Assembly: GCA_025356695.1 (NCBI GenBank) | Contig: JANXSE010000122.1 | Coordinates: 1-32,832 of the forward strand | DNA: 32,832 nucleotides | From: Betaproteobacteria bacterium | GTDB lineage: Bacteria; Pseudomonadota; Gammaproteobacteria; Burkholderiales; SG8-41 | Direction: 5' to 3' | Shown: positions 8,083 to 17,145 of the stretch, one piece after another | How positions within the stretch are numbered: the stretch's first letter is position 1 | How the letters are laid out: each line of letters begins with the position of its first letter | Notes under the pieces: generated by a model | Database searches by the model: none | Told to the model about the DNA's origin: nothing | What the model saw: the letters and a program-made list of their open reading frames with translations, nothing else | Translations under genes and position numbers: made by a program

Positions 8083-8418
8083 TCATAAATCGAACAAGGC
8101 ATCGACCTTGGCCGCGCAAATGAAGTCATTTTCAGACAAACCACCGATGGCATGCGTCGTATAGTCAATACGGCAGCGGTTGTAGCCGACCATCATGTCC
8201 GGGTGGTGGTCTTCGCGGTGCGCCATCCATGCCACCGCGTTGACGAACGCCATCGTTTGATAATAGTTCTTGAATTCGTAGTTCTTGGTGATGATGTTGT
8301 TCGCGAGTTGCCAGCCCTTGAGCTGGCCGAGCAGCATGGCGGCTTCTTCCGCGTTGAGCGGCGAGACGCCGCCTTCGCAGGGTTTGCACTTCTTGTGCGC
8401 GAGATCGGCGGCGCTCAT
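8083..8418 (-). CDS. phhB: Pterin-4a-carbinolamine dehydratase
   Basis: A 111-residue 4a-hydroxytetrahydrobiopterin dehydratase, which recycles the pterin cofactor used by aromatic amino acid hydroxylases. The signature REDHHPDMMVGYNRCRIDYTTH is visible across residues 68-89, with H71, H72 and P73, and H89. Length is normal for the family. It starts one base after the M48 peptidase stop, so the two are co-transcribed. Its last 43 bp, from the NDF motif to near the stop, are duplicated 143 bp downstream. The functional gene ends with the proximal copy (FDL-stop at 8083-8085). Confidence 0.93.
   Translation of the reverse strand: MSAADLAHKKCKPCEGGVSPLNAEEAAMLLGQLKGWQLANNIITKNYEFKNYYQTMAFVNAVAWMAHREDHHPDMMVGYNRCRIDYTTHAIGGLSENDFICAAKVDALFDL
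8090..8132 (-). repeat. Direct repeat, proximal copy in the phhB 3' end
   Basis: A 43-bp block inside the phhB coding region, identical to 7947-7989. Beyond its edges the two loci are unrelated: the next base upstream differs (C at 8133, G at 7990), and downstream this copy runs TTA TGA against CTT TGA. The spacer between copies is 100 bp. Confidence 0.9.
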
Positions 8419-8419
8419 C

Positions 8420-9658
8420 TCAGGCCGCTTTCAGCCGCGCGATGCGCGCGGTGGCCGGCGGGTGCGAATCGTAGAACAGGGAATGCAGCGGGTCGGGTGT
8501 GAGCGTCGCCGCATTGTCCTTGTAGAGCTTGACCAGCGCGGTGATGAGATCGGCGGCCACCGTCTGTTCGGTGGCGTAGCGGTCGGCTTCGAATTCGTGT
8601 TTGCGCGAGTAATAGCTGGAGAGCGGCGAGAACAGGAAGGTGAACTGCGGCACAACAATGAAGAACAGCACCAGCGCCATCGCCGTCGACGGCGAGGTGA
8701 CGCCGAGGCCGCTGTAGAACCACGCCTGCGTCACCATCTGTGCGAGCAGCCACAGGAACGCCAGGCTGGCGACGAAGGTCCACGCCATGCGTTTGAAGAC
8801 GTGTTTCAGCTTGAAGTGGCCGAGTTCATGCGCCAGCACCGCCTCGACTTCCTCCGGCGACAGGCGCGCCAGCAGCGTGTCGAAGAAGACGATGCGTTTG
8901 GTTTTGCCGAAGCCGGTAAAGTAGGCGTTGCCGTGGCTGGAGCGTTTCGAGCCGTCCATCACCATCAGCCCGCGCACCTTGAAGCCGCAACGCTCGAGCA
9001 GGCGCTCGATGCGCTCCTTGAGCTGCATGTCGTCGAGCGGCGAGAATTTGTTGAACAGCGGCGCGATCCAGGTCGGGAAGATCGCCAACACCATCAGGTT
9101 GAAGGCGACCCACACCACCCACGCGTAGAGCCACCACGACGCGCCCATGCCGTCCATCACCCACAGCATGGCGGCGGCCAGCGGAATGCCGAGTGCGGCG
9201 CCGAGCAGCGCGTGTTTGCAGCCGTCGATGACGAACATGCGCAGCGTCATTTTGTTGAAACCGAAACGTTGTTCGATAACGAAGGTCCGGTAGAGGTCGA
9301 ACGGCATTTCGATCACGGCCATCAAGACACCCAGCGTTACCATCAGCGTGACGCCGCGCGCCACGCCGGGCTCGAACCAGCCGGCGCTGAGATTGTGCAG
9401 GGCCTGCAACACACCGCCGAAGGTGAGCGCCAGCACCAGCACCGCCTCGAACAGGATGCTGGCCAGCGAAACGCGCGTTTTCGCATTGCTGTAGTCGGCC
9501 GCCTTGCGGTGGGCCTCCGGCGTGATTTCGTCGGCGAATTCGGCCGGCACCGTGTCGCGGTAGGCGCGCACATGGCGGATATGGCGCAGGCCCAGCCACA
9601 GCTTGACCGAGGTGGCGATGGCCAGCGCGGCAAGGAATATCAGGGTGAATGTATGCAT
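8420..9658 (-). CDS. M48 family metallopeptidase, Ste24-like
   Basis: A 412-residue integral membrane zinc protease. The HELGH motif is at residues 277-281 (in VLAHELGHFKLKHV). A third-ligand region, KHEFEADRYA, lies near residue 355. The N-terminal ~250 residues contain several hydrophobic helices and the IEQRFGFNKMT segment typical of the Ste24/CAAX protease 1 N-terminal domain. In bacteria the natural substrates are not well known, but membrane protein quality control is likely. It is the first gene of the M48 - phhB - rsgA run and lies back-to-back with orn (start codons about 79 bp apart). Confidence 0.92.
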   Translation of the reverse strand: MHTFTLIFLAALAIATSVKLWLGLRHIRHVRAYRDTVPAEFADEITPEAHRKAADYSNAKTRVSLASILFEAVLVLALTFGGVLQALHNLSAGWFEPGVARGVTLMVTLGVLMAVIEMPFDLYRTFVIEQRFGFNKMTLRMFVIDGCKHALLGAALGIPLAAAMLWVMDGMGASWWLYAWVVWVAFNLMVLAIFPTWIAPLFNKFSPLDDMQLKERIERLLERCGFKVRGLMVMDGSKRSSHGNAYFTGFGKTKRIVFFDTLLARLSPEEVEAVLAHELGHFKLKHVFKRMAWTFVASLAFLWLLAQMVTQAWFYSGLGVTSPSTAMALVLFFIVVPQFTFLFSPLSSYYSRKHEFEADRYATEQTVAADLITALVKLYKDNAATLTPDPLHSLFYDSHPPATARIARLKAA

Positions 9659-9736
9659 GGGGCGAAGATTATCCTATCCCGGCGCGGATATGACAAAATA
9701 TGCCACTCTTCAAGGCAACCGGTGCGATAAAACATA

Positions 9737-10282
9737 ATGGCTGCAAACCCAGACAATCTGCTGTGGGTCGACATGGAAATGAGCGGCCTCAATCCGGACA
9801 CCGACCGCGTGCTCGAAGTGGCGATCGTGGTCACCGACTCCCAGCTCAACACCGTGGCCGAGGCGCCGGTGCTGGTTGTGCACCAGAGCGACGCGGTGCT
9901 CGACGCGATGGATTCCTGGAACAAGAGCACGCACGCCAAATCGGGCCTGATCGAGCGCGTCAAGGCCTCGACGTTGCACGAAGCCGAAGTCGAATGCCGG
10001 CTCATCGAATTTCTCGGTGCCCATGTGCCGTCGGGCATTTCGCCGATGTGCGGCAACACCGTGCATCAGGACCGCCGCTTCATGGCGCGCCACCTGCCGG
10101 CGCTGGAGGTGTTCTTTCATTACCGCAACCTCGATGTCAGCACGCTGAAGGAACTGATGAAGCGCTGGCGTCCGGACCTCGCCGGCGGTTTTGCCAAACA
10201 CGGCAAACACGAGGCGCTTGCCGACATCTACGAATCGATCGACGAGCTTAAATATTACCGCGAGCACTTTCTCAAGGTGTGA
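9737..10282 (+). CDS. orn: Oligoribonuclease
   Basis: A 181-residue DEDDh 3'-5' exonuclease that degrades RNA dinucleotides to mononucleotides, including pGpG from c-di-GMP breakdown. The catalytic set is complete: D12 and E14 in [10 protein letters not shown]112 in [10 protein letters not shown]158 and D163 in [11 protein letters not shown]. Length is exactly typical. It is transcribed divergently from the M48 gene. The diguanylate cyclase downstream gives an indirect c-di-GMP link, but there is no operon connection. Confidence 0.97.
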   Translation: MAANPDNLLWVDMEMSGLNPDTDRVLEVAIVVTDSQLNTVAEAPVLVVHQSDAVLDAMDSWNKSTHAKSGLIERVKASTLHEAEVECRLIEFLGAHVPSGISPMCGNTVHQDRRFMARHLPALEVFFHYRNLDVSTLKELMKRWRPDLAGGFAKHGKHEALADIYESIDELKYYREHFLKV

Positions 10283-10348
10283 GCGCCGTGAGGCCGCCGC
10301 GGCCGGTCGCTGCGGCAGAACACCGGTGCACTCCGTTCGCGGCCCGGC

Positions 10349-10876
10349 ATGACTGACGAAACCCCCAATCCGCACCGCCGTGGCGGCACCTGGATGCTGG
10401 CGCTGTCGTGGCTGCTGATCATCGGCGGCTTTTACTGGTACTTCAGCGACTGGTCGGCACGGCAGAACAATCCGAACACCGCATCCGTGCTCGCCGGCCA
10501 GCGCGGTGAACTGACGCTGATCCGCAATCGCGCCGGCCATTATGTCGCCGACGGCGAAATCAACGGACGCAGCGTGACTTTTCTGCTCGACACCGGCGCC
10601 ACCGCGGTGGCGTTGCCGGCTTCACTGGCGCGCGAGCTGGGTGTCAGACGCGGTGCTGCGGTGACCGTGCAGACGGCGAATGGCCCGGCCGCCGGTTTCG
10701 AAACGCGTCTGGACAGCGTGCGTCTGGGCCCGATCGAAATGCGCGATGTTGCCGCACTGGTCGCCGGTGAGATGACTGGCGACAATACCGTGCTGCTGGG
10801 CATGAGTTTTTTAAAGCGCGTCGAATTCACCCAGAGCGGCGACCGTCTGGTCTTGCGGCCGCTGGCATTGCGCTGA
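10349..10876 (+). CDS. Membrane-anchored retropepsin-like aspartic protease (TIGR02281 type)
   Basis: A 175-residue protein with one N-terminal transmembrane helix (about 14-32) and a clan AA aspartic protease domain. The catalytic motif is LLDTGATAVALP with D81. A second conserved segment, LLGMSFLKRVEF, sits near residue 150. Family members act as homodimers like retroviral proteases; substrates are unknown. The domain should face the periplasm, judging from the short arginine-containing N-terminus. It starts 66 bp after orn on the same strand and converges with the diguanylate cyclase gene. Confidence 0.88.
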   Translation: MTDETPNPHRRGGTWMLALSWLLIIGGFYWYFSDWSARQNNPNTASVLAGQRGELTLIRNRAGHYVADGEINGRSVTFLLDTGATAVALPASLARELGVRRGAAVTVQTANGPAAGFETRLDSVRLGPIEMRDVAALVAGEMTGDNTVLLGMSFLKRVEFTQSGDRLVLRPLALR

Positions 10877-10912
10877 AACGCGCGGTTGTGCGGGGTGCGT
10901 GTAGCGCGGTGT

Positions 10913-11896
10913 TTATGCCGCTTCGAGCGGCAGCGCGGTCACATTTGAATTCTTGCCGCAGCGCGTGCCCTGCACCTGGTCGCGGCCGGCGTGTTTGGCC
11001 CTGTAGAGCATTTCATCGGCGGCTGCGATCAGCAGCGCCGGCGTGTTGACAAAATCGGGGACTGCCGAGGCCACGCCAATGCTGAGGGTGACGAATTTTT
11101 CGGTCGGCGATGTTGCGTGGGGCAGCGCGAGTTCGTTCACCGCATTGCGCAACTGCTGTGCGATGGCGATGCCGCCCGAAAGTGGTGTCGCCGGCAGAAT
11201 GGCGACGAATTCCTCGCCGCCGTAGCGCGCCAGCATGTCGCCGGGCCGTTTGAGCGCGCGGTTCAATGCGGCGGCGATCTGCCGCAGGCAGTCGTCACCG
11301 GCCAGATGGCCGTAGCAGTCGTTGTATTGCTTGAAGCTGTCGACGTCTATCATTGCCAGCGACACGGCGCTGGCGGTACGCGCGTTGCGGCGCCATTCGA
11401 TCTGCACCGCGTTGTCGAAGGCACGGCGATTGGCGATGCCGGTCAGTCCGTCCAGCGACGACAGGCGCTGCAGTTCCTGATTGGCCGTATCAAGCTTCTG
11501 CGTGGTTTCCACCAGCGTCCGGCGCATGTCGTGCAGGCGCTGCATGGCCTTGATCTTTGCCGCCAGCACGACGGGACTGACCGGTTTGATCAGATAGTCG
11601 TCGCCGCCGGCCTCGATGCCGCTTTTCAGATCCTCCTCCGAGCCCATGCCGGTCAGGAAGATGATCGGCGTCCAGTGGGCGCCGCCCTCGAGCGCGCGGA
11701 TCCGCCGCGCCGCTTCGTAACCGTCCACTTCCGGCATCACCACGTCCATCAGGATCAGGTCGGGCCTTTCACGTTCAAACACGGCCAAGGCCTCGCCGCC
11801 GTCACGCGCAGTGATTGCGGTGTGGCCAAGCAATTCGACATGCTTGCGCACGATCAGCAGGTTGGCGAGTGTATCGTCGACGATCGCGATTTTCAT
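10913..11896 (-). CDS. Response regulator with GGDEF domain (diguanylate cyclase)
   Basis: A 327-residue two-domain regulator. The receiver domain (1-120) has acidic D7/D8, phosphoacceptor D51 in LILMDVVMPE and K104 in YLIKPV. A coiled linker (125-147) leads to a GGDEF domain with GGEEF at 226-230, preceded five residues earlier by an RPGD I-site (217-220). It should therefore be an active, product-inhibited c-di-GMP synthase. ATG 11896 overlaps the histidine kinase stop (11893-11895) as ATGA, so translation is coupled. A start five codons upstream is open but lies inside the kinase gene and adds residues before the receiver fold. The overlapping hybrid kinase is its likely phosphodonor, via the HPt domain. 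Confidence 0.93.
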   Translation of the reverse strand: MKIAIVDDTLANLLIVRKHVELLGHTAITARDGGEALAVFERERPDLILMDVVMPEVDGYEAARRIRALEGGAHWTPIIFLTGMGSEEDLKSGIEAGGDDYLIKPVSPVVLAAKIKAMQRLHDMRRTLVETTQKLDTANQELQRLSSLDGLTGIANRRAFDNAVQIEWRRNARTASAVSLAMIDVDSFKQYNDCYGHLAGDDCLRQIAAALNRALKRPGDMLARYGGEEFVAILPATPLSGGIAIAQQLRNAVNELALPHATSPTEKFVTLSIGVASAVPDFVNTPALLIAAADEMLYRAKHAGRDQVQGTRCGKNSNVTALPLEAA

Positions 11897-14800
11897 GATG
11901 ACATCCCGCACAACTGCTCCGCATTTTCACTCTGGCGTTCCGCCGTGAGCACGGCGAGCAGTGCCAGCGCCGCTGCCTGCAATGCCGGGTAGGCGCTGCG
12001 GGCCGTCGCGATATCGCCATTGCGCGCCGCCAGTTCGACGTCGCGCGCGGCGGCAGTGACTGCATGTGCCGATAGATTGGAACTGCTGCCTTTGATCGTG
12101 TGGGCGGCGCGGAAGGCGCGCTCGTGCTCCCCGCTGTCGAGAAAGCCGCCGATCTGCGTGACGAGTGCCGGCGTTTCGGCGATGAAAATGTCGATGATTT
12201 GCGCGAGCAGTTCTGCGTCGTCCGCGGCGCGCGTCAGTGCCTCGGAACGGTCATAGACCGCGTCGGGCGCCGCCGGGCCGTCAGCGACAGGTGTTGCGAC
12301 AGTAACAGCCGGCGCCGCTGCGCCGCGTGCCGGGGTGGCATCGGCGGTGACGCGATCGAGCGCAGCAACCAGCGCGGCGGCTTCAATCGGCTTCGAGACG
12401 TAATCATCCATGCCCGCTTCAATGCAGCGTTCGCGGTCACCGCTCATGGCATTTGCGGTGAGCGCGATGATCGGCGTGCGACGGCGCGCCGTTTCGCGCT
12501 GGCGGATCGCGCGCGTCGCCTCCAGTCCGTCCATCACCGGCATTTGCATGTCCATCAGGATCACGTCGTAGTCGCGGCCGGCGGTCATCGTCACCGCCAT
12601 CGCGCCGTCGTGGGCCGCGGCGACGTTGTGGCCGAGTTTTTCCAGCAGGCGCGTCGCCAGTTTGCGGTTGACCGCATTGTCTTCGACCAGCAACACATCG
12701 AGACAGCGCGCCGGCGGTACTGGCGTTGCCGCCGCGCCGGCGGCAAGAGCGTTTTCTCCTTCGAGTTGCGTCAGGGCGGGATCGAGCAGGACGGCGACGC
12801 CGTCGTGCAGGGTTGACTGCGAGACTGGTTTGACCAGTGCATGCACACGGCGTTGTTCGCGCGCACGGGCGATGGCCGGCCCCTGCGTGGTGTCGGCAAG
12901 AACGATCGCGGAAATGGCGGCGGAATTCGCCGCGGCCGCCAGCGTGAACGCGTCCGCATCCGGCAGAGTGCCATCGATCAACGCCAGACGGTAGGGGCGG
13001 CCGGCGGCGCGCGCGGTGGCGATTTTTGCCAAAGCCGCCGATGCCGAATCGCAGGGGTCGGGCAGCATGCCCCACGAGCCCAGATAGGCGCAGAGGAGTT
13101 CGCGGCAGCGCGCGTTGTCGTCGACCACCAGCACCGGTTGGTCGAAAAAAGCGTCTGCAGGCGACAACGACGCGTGCAGGGGCGCGCGCGTTTCCTGCAA
13201 CGCGAGACAAAGGGAAAATTCAAAAGTACTGCCGGCGCCGGCGACGCTGCGCACCGAAATCGCGCCGCCCATCAGGTTGACCAGCCGGCGGCTGATCGAC
13301 AGGCCGAGACCGGTACCACCGAACTGGCGGGTGGTGGAGGTGTCGGCCTGCTCGAAAGCTTCAAAGATCGCTTCGCATTTATCGGCGGGAATGCCGATGC
13401 CGGTGTCGCGCACGTGGAAACGCAGCTGCACCTCGCGGTCGCGCACGTCTTCAAGCCGCACCTGGATTTCGACCTCGCCCTCGGCGGTGAACTTGATCGC
13501 GTTGCCGACGAGGTTGAGTATGATCTGGCGTATGCGCAGCGGGTCACCGATGAGGGCGTCCGGCACGGCGGCATCCACCGACCAGATCAGTTCGAGCTGT
13601 TTCTCGTGCGCGCGCACAGCCAGCACGCGCACCGTTTGCTCCAAGCTGTCGCGCAGATTGAATGCAATGGTTTCGATGCTCAGTTTGCCGGCCTCGATCT
13701 TGGAGAGATCAAGAATGTCGTTGATGATCTGCAGCAGGGCGTCGGCCGACGATTTGACGGTGCCCAGATAGTCGCGCTGTTCCGCGTTGAGCGGAGTGTC
13801 GAGTGCAAGGTTGGTCATGCCGATGATGCCGTTCATCGGCGTGCGGATTTCGTGGCTCATGTTGGCAAGAAACTCGCTCTTCGCGCGGGCGGCCGCCTCG
13901 GCTGCTTCTTTGGCGCGGCGCAGTTCCTCCTGCGCGCGTTCGAGCCAGGTCGTGTCGTGGGTCACCGCGATGTCGCCGATCAGGCGGCCGCTGTCATCGG
14001 TCAGCGGGCCGCTCGAGCCGACAATGTGCACACGGCCGCCGCTTTTGGTCGGGCGCCAGCCGCGGATCATCAATGTATTACCGGTTCGCAGCCGGGTCAG
14101 CCAGCTCCGCCAATCTTCTTCGCTGGCATCTTTCAGGATGGTCGCGCGCATAGAACGGCCGACCGCCTCTTCCCTGGAATAGCCGAAGATCGTTTCGGCG
14201 CCGCGGTTCCAGGTCGTGATGATGCCGTCCAGATCGCACGTCACGATCGAATCGCGCGATTGCTCCACCACGCGTGCCAGCATGCGTGCGCGGTATTCAC
14301 TTTCCGCCAGAGCACGCTGCTGCTCCTTCATGATCCGTTCAGCGCGCTTTACCGCAAGGATCAGGAAGACATAGAGGGCCAGCATACTGAACGCGATGAT
14401 GCCGGCGAGTTGCAGTTGATCGCGTTTGGCCGCCGCGATTTCATCCGAAACATCGGTATAAAGTTCGAATATGCCCTGCCGTTCGCCCGTTTTCGGATGG
14501 AATACCATGACGAAAGATTCGACGATATGGCGGTCGCGGACGGTGCCGTCGATGCTCTCAAAGCGTGGTTTGAACTCAAGTGAAGAGGGGCTACGGCCGG
14601 CGAGGGTGGCGCGGATTTCATTGCTGTCCACGCCGGTTGCGCCGATTTCGGCATCCCAGTTCGAAAAGATAACCTGTCCGCTCAGCGAAAAAATACGGAC
14701 TTTGACGATTTTGAGCGAGTCGGTCAGCCGGTAAATCTGTTCGCGCAGCTGGACGTTCTCAAGTTGGTCGACCAATTCAGCTGTTGGCACCCGATGCGCG

Positions 14801-15075
14801 TTCATCGCGAGCTTTGCGTAATTCGGCCAGAACGCGTTGACCAGCGAGCGCGAAAGCGCAATGTTCTGATCAGCATGTTGCCGCAGGAGTGTGCGTTTTG
14901 CGGATTCGCTGGAGATGACGAATACCAGCGCGATGACGAGGCTGAACCCGATTATGCTGACCAACGAAAAATAGCGGCCCAGCCGGAAGCTTGACGCGGC
15001 GGTCTGTTTTTCCGATTGCAGCGCGCCCAGAGGCGCCGTTAAGCCCGGTATTTCGCTCATGATTGCCGTCCGCAA
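11893..15075 (-). CDS. Hybrid sensor histidine kinase (PAS-HisKA-HATPase-REC-REC-HPt)
   Basis: A 1060-residue BarA/RpfC-like phosphorelay kinase. It has one membrane helix near 35-55, an extracytoplasmic sensor, and a second helix near 223-243. A PAS domain (about 265-375) follows, then HisKA with H408 in [11 protein letters not shown] and HATPase_c with DTGIGIP and [10 protein letters not shown] motifs. Receiver 1 has D701 in [10 protein letters not shown], receiver 2 has D842 in VILMDMQMP, and the C-terminal HPt domain has H992 in [10 protein letters not shown]. Numbering assumes the TTG start at 15075, which has GGGAGG nine bases upstream. ATG 15060 is the alternative, but its ribosome site is poor. 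The stop overlaps the start of the REC-GGDEF gene, its probable output partner. Confidence 0.94.
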   Translation of the reverse strand: MRTAIMSEIPGLTAPLGALQSEKQTAASSFRLGRYFSLVSIIGFSLVIALVFVISSESAKRTLLRQHADQNIALSRSLVNAFWPNYAKLAMNAHRVPTAELVDQLENVQLREQIYRLTDSLKIVKVRIFSLSGQVIFSNWDAEIGATGVDSNEIRATLAGRSPSSLEFKPRFESIDGTVRDRHIVESFVMVFHPKTGERQGIFELYTDVSDEIAAAKRDQLQLAGIIAFSMLALYVFLILAVKRAERIMKEQQRALAESEYRARMLARVVEQSRDSIVTCDLDGIITTWNRGAETIFGYSREEAVGRSMRATILKDASEEDWRSWLTRLRTGNTLMIRGWRPTKSGGRVHIVGSSGPLTDDSGRLIGDIAVTHDTTWLERAQEELRRAKEAAEAAARAKSEFLANMSHEIRTPMNGIIGMTNLALDTPLNAEQRDYLGTVKSSADALLQIINDILDLSKIEAGKLSIETIAFNLRDSLEQTVRVLAVRAHEKQLELIWSVDAAVPDALIGDPLRIRQIILNLVGNAIKFTAEGEVEIQVRLEDVRDREVQLRFHVRDTGIGIPADKCEAIFEAFEQADTSTTRQFGGTGLGLSISRRLVNLMGGAISVRSVAGAGSTFEFSLCLALQETRAPLHASLSPADAFFDQPVLVVDDNARCRELLCAYLGSWGMLPDPCDSASAALAKIATARAAGRPYRLALIDGTLPDADAFTLAAAANSAAISAIVLADTTQGPAIARAREQRRVHALVKPVSQSTLHDGVAVLLDPALTQLEGENALAAGAAATPVPPARCLDVLLVEDNAVNRKLATRLLEKLGHNVAAAHDGAMAVTMTAGRDYDVILMDMQMPVMDGLEATRAIRQRETARRRTPIIALTANAMSGDRERCIEAGMDDYVSKPIEAAALVAALDRVTADATPARGAAAPAVTVATPVADGPAAPDAVYDRSEALTRAADDAELLAQIIDIFIAETPALVTQIGGFLDSGEHERAFRAAHTIKGSSSNLSAHAVTAAARDVELAARNGDIATARSAYPALQAAALALLAVLTAERQSENAEQLCGMSS

Positions 15076-15130
15076 AAATCGCAGCCTCCCCGCAGCCGGA
15101 CAAAATGTCCTGCCGCCATGCCGCGCGATA

Positions 15131-15144
15131 CGTTAGAACTAACG
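15131..15144. promoter_or_regulatory. Short palindrome in the histidine kinase leader
   Basis: CGTTAG-AA-CTAACG is an inverted repeat 56 bp upstream of the kinase start. It could be an operator or an RNA hairpin; nothing in the sequence names a binding protein. The rest of the 146-bp gap to the DUF6494-like gene shows no convincing promoter. Confidence 0.25.
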
Positions 15145-15221
15145 GCGGCCGGCGGGCCGGGCTTTAGGGGGAAATTGATTTAATGCAACGGCGGCGGTCA
15201 AGTGCCCGCCGGATAACGGCT

Positions 15222-15428
15222 TTATTCGAGGTTGATTTCGCCGTCGAGGGTGATATCGAGGCCGATCCCGTTGATGGTCAGGCGCATGCTGGCGGGCAGG
15301 ACCGCGTCGCTTTTCAGGCGCCCCTCGGCGATGGCGCGGGCGACGGCGCGCTCGATCTCGGTCTGCGAGCGGATGCCGACGACCTTAAGGAAGCGGCGGA
15401 TGCTCATGTTGAAGGCTTCGTCGTTCAT
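15222..15428 (-). CDS. Small DUF6494-like protein
   Basis: A 68-residue protein opening MNDEAFNMSIRRFLKVVG. It is predicted to be a helical N-terminal half (RSQTEIERAVARAIAEGRL) followed by a short beta-rich tail (MRLTINGIGLDITLDGEI). I match it to DUF6494 from the opening motif, from memory and without an alignment. Function is unknown. Its ATG overlaps the pgi stop codon as ATGA (15425-15428), so it is translationally coupled to pgi and is a real gene despite its size. Confidence 0.75.
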   Translation of the reverse strand: MNDEAFNMSIRRFLKVVGIRSQTEIERAVARAIAEGRLKSDAVLPASMRLTINGIGLDITLDGEINLE

Positions 15429-17026
15429 TGCGGTCCCCTTTCGCCGAATTGCGTCTCGCGGTTGGCCTTGTAGTAGTCGATCAGACCGTTGGTGGAGGCG
15501 TCGTAGCCGCTGACCGGTTCGTTATTGTCCAGCTCGGGCAGGATGCGTGCGGCGAGTTTTTTGCCGAGCTCGACGCCGGGCTGGTCGAAGGCGTTGATGC
15601 CCCAGATCACGCTTTGCACGAACACCTTGTGTTCATACAGCGCGAGTAGCTGGCCGAGGGTGTGCGGCGTCAGGCGGTCGAGCAGCAGCGAATTGGTTGG
15701 CCGGTTGCCCGGGAAGCGGTCGTGCGGATTGTCGGCGTATGGCGCGCCGTTCATCAGTGCCGCCGTCTGCGCGAAGAAATTCGCCATCAGGATGGCGTGA
15801 TGTTCCTCCACCGCGTGGTGCGGCTGGCAGGCCGCGATGAAATCGGCCGGCACCAGCCGCGTGCCTTGGTGCAGCAACTGAAAGAAGGAGTGCTGGGCGT
15901 CGGTGCCCGCAGCGCCCCATATAATCATGCCGGTGTCGCCGTCGACCGGCGTGCCGTCGACGCAGACGCTTTTGCCGCAGGATTCCATGTCGAGCTGTTG
16001 CAGGAACGCCGGCAGCAGCGCCAGCGATTCGTCGTACGGCAGCACTGCGTGCGAAGCAGCACCGAAAAAATTATTGTACCAGACGCCGAGCAGGGCGAGC
16101 ACCACCGGCATGTTTTTCTCGAACGCCGCGTTGCGGAAGTGCTCGTCCATTTCATGCGCGCCGTGCAGCATCTCGCGGAAGCCGTCCATGCCGATCGCGA
16201 GCGCGACCGGCAGGCCGACCGCGGACCACAGCGAATAGCGGCCGCCGACCCAGTCCCAGAACGGAAAAATGTGATCGGCGGTGACGCCGAATTCGGCGGC
16301 ACGCTGCGTGTTGGCGGTGACGGCGACCAGCTGGCGCTCCGCCGCGGCACCGATGGCGCGCGACAACCAGTCGCGCACGGTGCGCGCATTGGCCAGCGTT
16401 TCGCTGGTGGTGAAGGTCTTTGACACCACGATCACCAGCGTGGTCGCCGCGTCCAGCGGCGCCAGCGTGCGTTGCAGCGCCGCCATGTCGATGTTGGAGG
16501 CGAAATGCAAGCGCGGGCCGCCGCCCGTATAGGGCGCGAGCGCGCGCGTCGCCAGCATCGGTCCGAGGTGCGAGCCGCCGATGCCGATGTGTACGACATC
16601 GGTGTAACGGCCGCCGTGGCCGCTAAGGCGGCCGTCGCGCACGCGGTCGCTGAAGGCCTGCATGCGCTCAAGCGTCGCGCGGACCTGCGGCATGACGTCG
16701 ACGCCATCGACCAGCACCGCTTGCTCGCCGCGCAGCGCCGTGTGCAACACGGCACGGTCTTCGGTAACGTTTATTTTGCCGCCGCTGAACAGCTGGCGCA
16801 TTTGCGGGCCGAGGCCGCGCGCGCGAGCGAGCTCGGCCAGAAGGTGGATAGTGTCCTGATTGACCAGGTTCTTCGAGTAATCGAGCAGCATGCCGCCGAG
16901 GCGCAGCGAAAAATTTGTAAAGCGCCGCGGCTCGGCATCAAACAATTGCGCAATGCTCGCCAGCGCCATGGTCTGCCGGTGAGACTCGAGCGCCTGCCAG
17001 GCGGGGGATTTGGTCAGCGTGTGCAT
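15425..17026 (-). CDS. pgi: Glucose-6-phosphate isomerase
   Basis: A 533-residue PGI that interconverts glucose-6-phosphate and fructose-6-phosphate. Signature 1 is seen as DWVGGRYSLWSAVGL and signature 2 as GINAFDQPGVELGK, the latter containing the catalytic lysine. GIGGSHLGP and SKTFTTSET form the phosphate-binding region, and QLLHQGT holds the ring-opening histidine. An odd point is that the segment normally read as WGEPG, carrying the catalytic glutamate in the well-studied enzymes, is WGAAG here (residues 370-374). The coupled DUF6494-like gene follows. Upstream, it diverges from the EI24 gene with facing promoters. Confidence 0.95.
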   Translation of the reverse strand: MHTLTKSPAWQALESHRQTMALASIAQLFDAEPRRFTNFSLRLGGMLLDYSKNLVNQDTIHLLAELARARGLGPQMRQLFSGGKINVTEDRAVLHTALRGEQAVLVDGVDVMPQVRATLERMQAFSDRVRDGRLSGHGGRYTDVVHIGIGGSHLGPMLATRALAPYTGGGPRLHFASNIDMAALQRTLAPLDAATTLVIVVSKTFTTSETLANARTVRDWLSRAIGAAAERQLVAVTANTQRAAEFGVTADHIFPFWDWVGGRYSLWSAVGLPVALAIGMDGFREMLHGAHEMDEHFRNAAFEKNMPVVLALLGVWYNNFFGAASHAVLPYDESLALLPAFLQQLDMESCGKSVCVDGTPVDGDTGMIIWGAAGTDAQHSFFQLLHQGTRLVPADFIAACQPHHAVEEHHAILMANFFAQTAALMNGAPYADNPHDRFPGNRPTNSLLLDRLTPHTLGQLLALYEHKVFVQSVIWGINAFDQPGVELGKKLAARILPELDNNEPVSGYDASTNGLIDYYKANRETQFGERGPQ

Positions 17027-17052
17027 TTCGAAAGCTCTCAGTGTCCGCGATG

Positions 17053-17082
17053 ATTGTAGCGACTTTGGTCGGTGCTGCCCAA
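17053..17082 (-). promoter_or_regulatory. Candidate sigma-70 promoter of pgi
   Basis: On the minus strand TTGGGC (17077-17082) and TACAAT (17053-17058) are 18 bp apart. The -10 box is strong (5/6) and the -35 is weak (3/6). It would give a leader of about 20 bases before the pgi ATG. It overlaps the oppositely directed promoter for the EI24 gene. Confidence 0.4.
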
Positions 17083-17094
17083 CCGGATTAGAAT
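17065..17094 (+). promoter_or_regulatory. Candidate sigma-70 promoter of the EI24 gene
   Basis: TTGGTC (17065-17070) and TAGAAT (17089-17094) are separated by 18 bp. The predicted start is near 17101, about 45 bases before the ATG. The -10 fits better than the -35. It overlaps the pgi promoter, so the two polymerases would compete for the same DNA. Confidence 0.4.
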
Positions 17095-17145
17095 CGAAGC
17101 GCCGTAATAAACGATCCGCTACCGTTACATTCCCCGAGCAGGTTT

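Noticed and set aside
7990..8089. Integron attC site in the phhB insert
   Set aside because: TAAC/GTTA arms and palindromy recall attC, but the RYYYAAC and GTTRRRY core boxes do not fit, the loop is only 3 nt, and no integron integrase or cassette is nearby. The rho insert has the arms in the opposite order.
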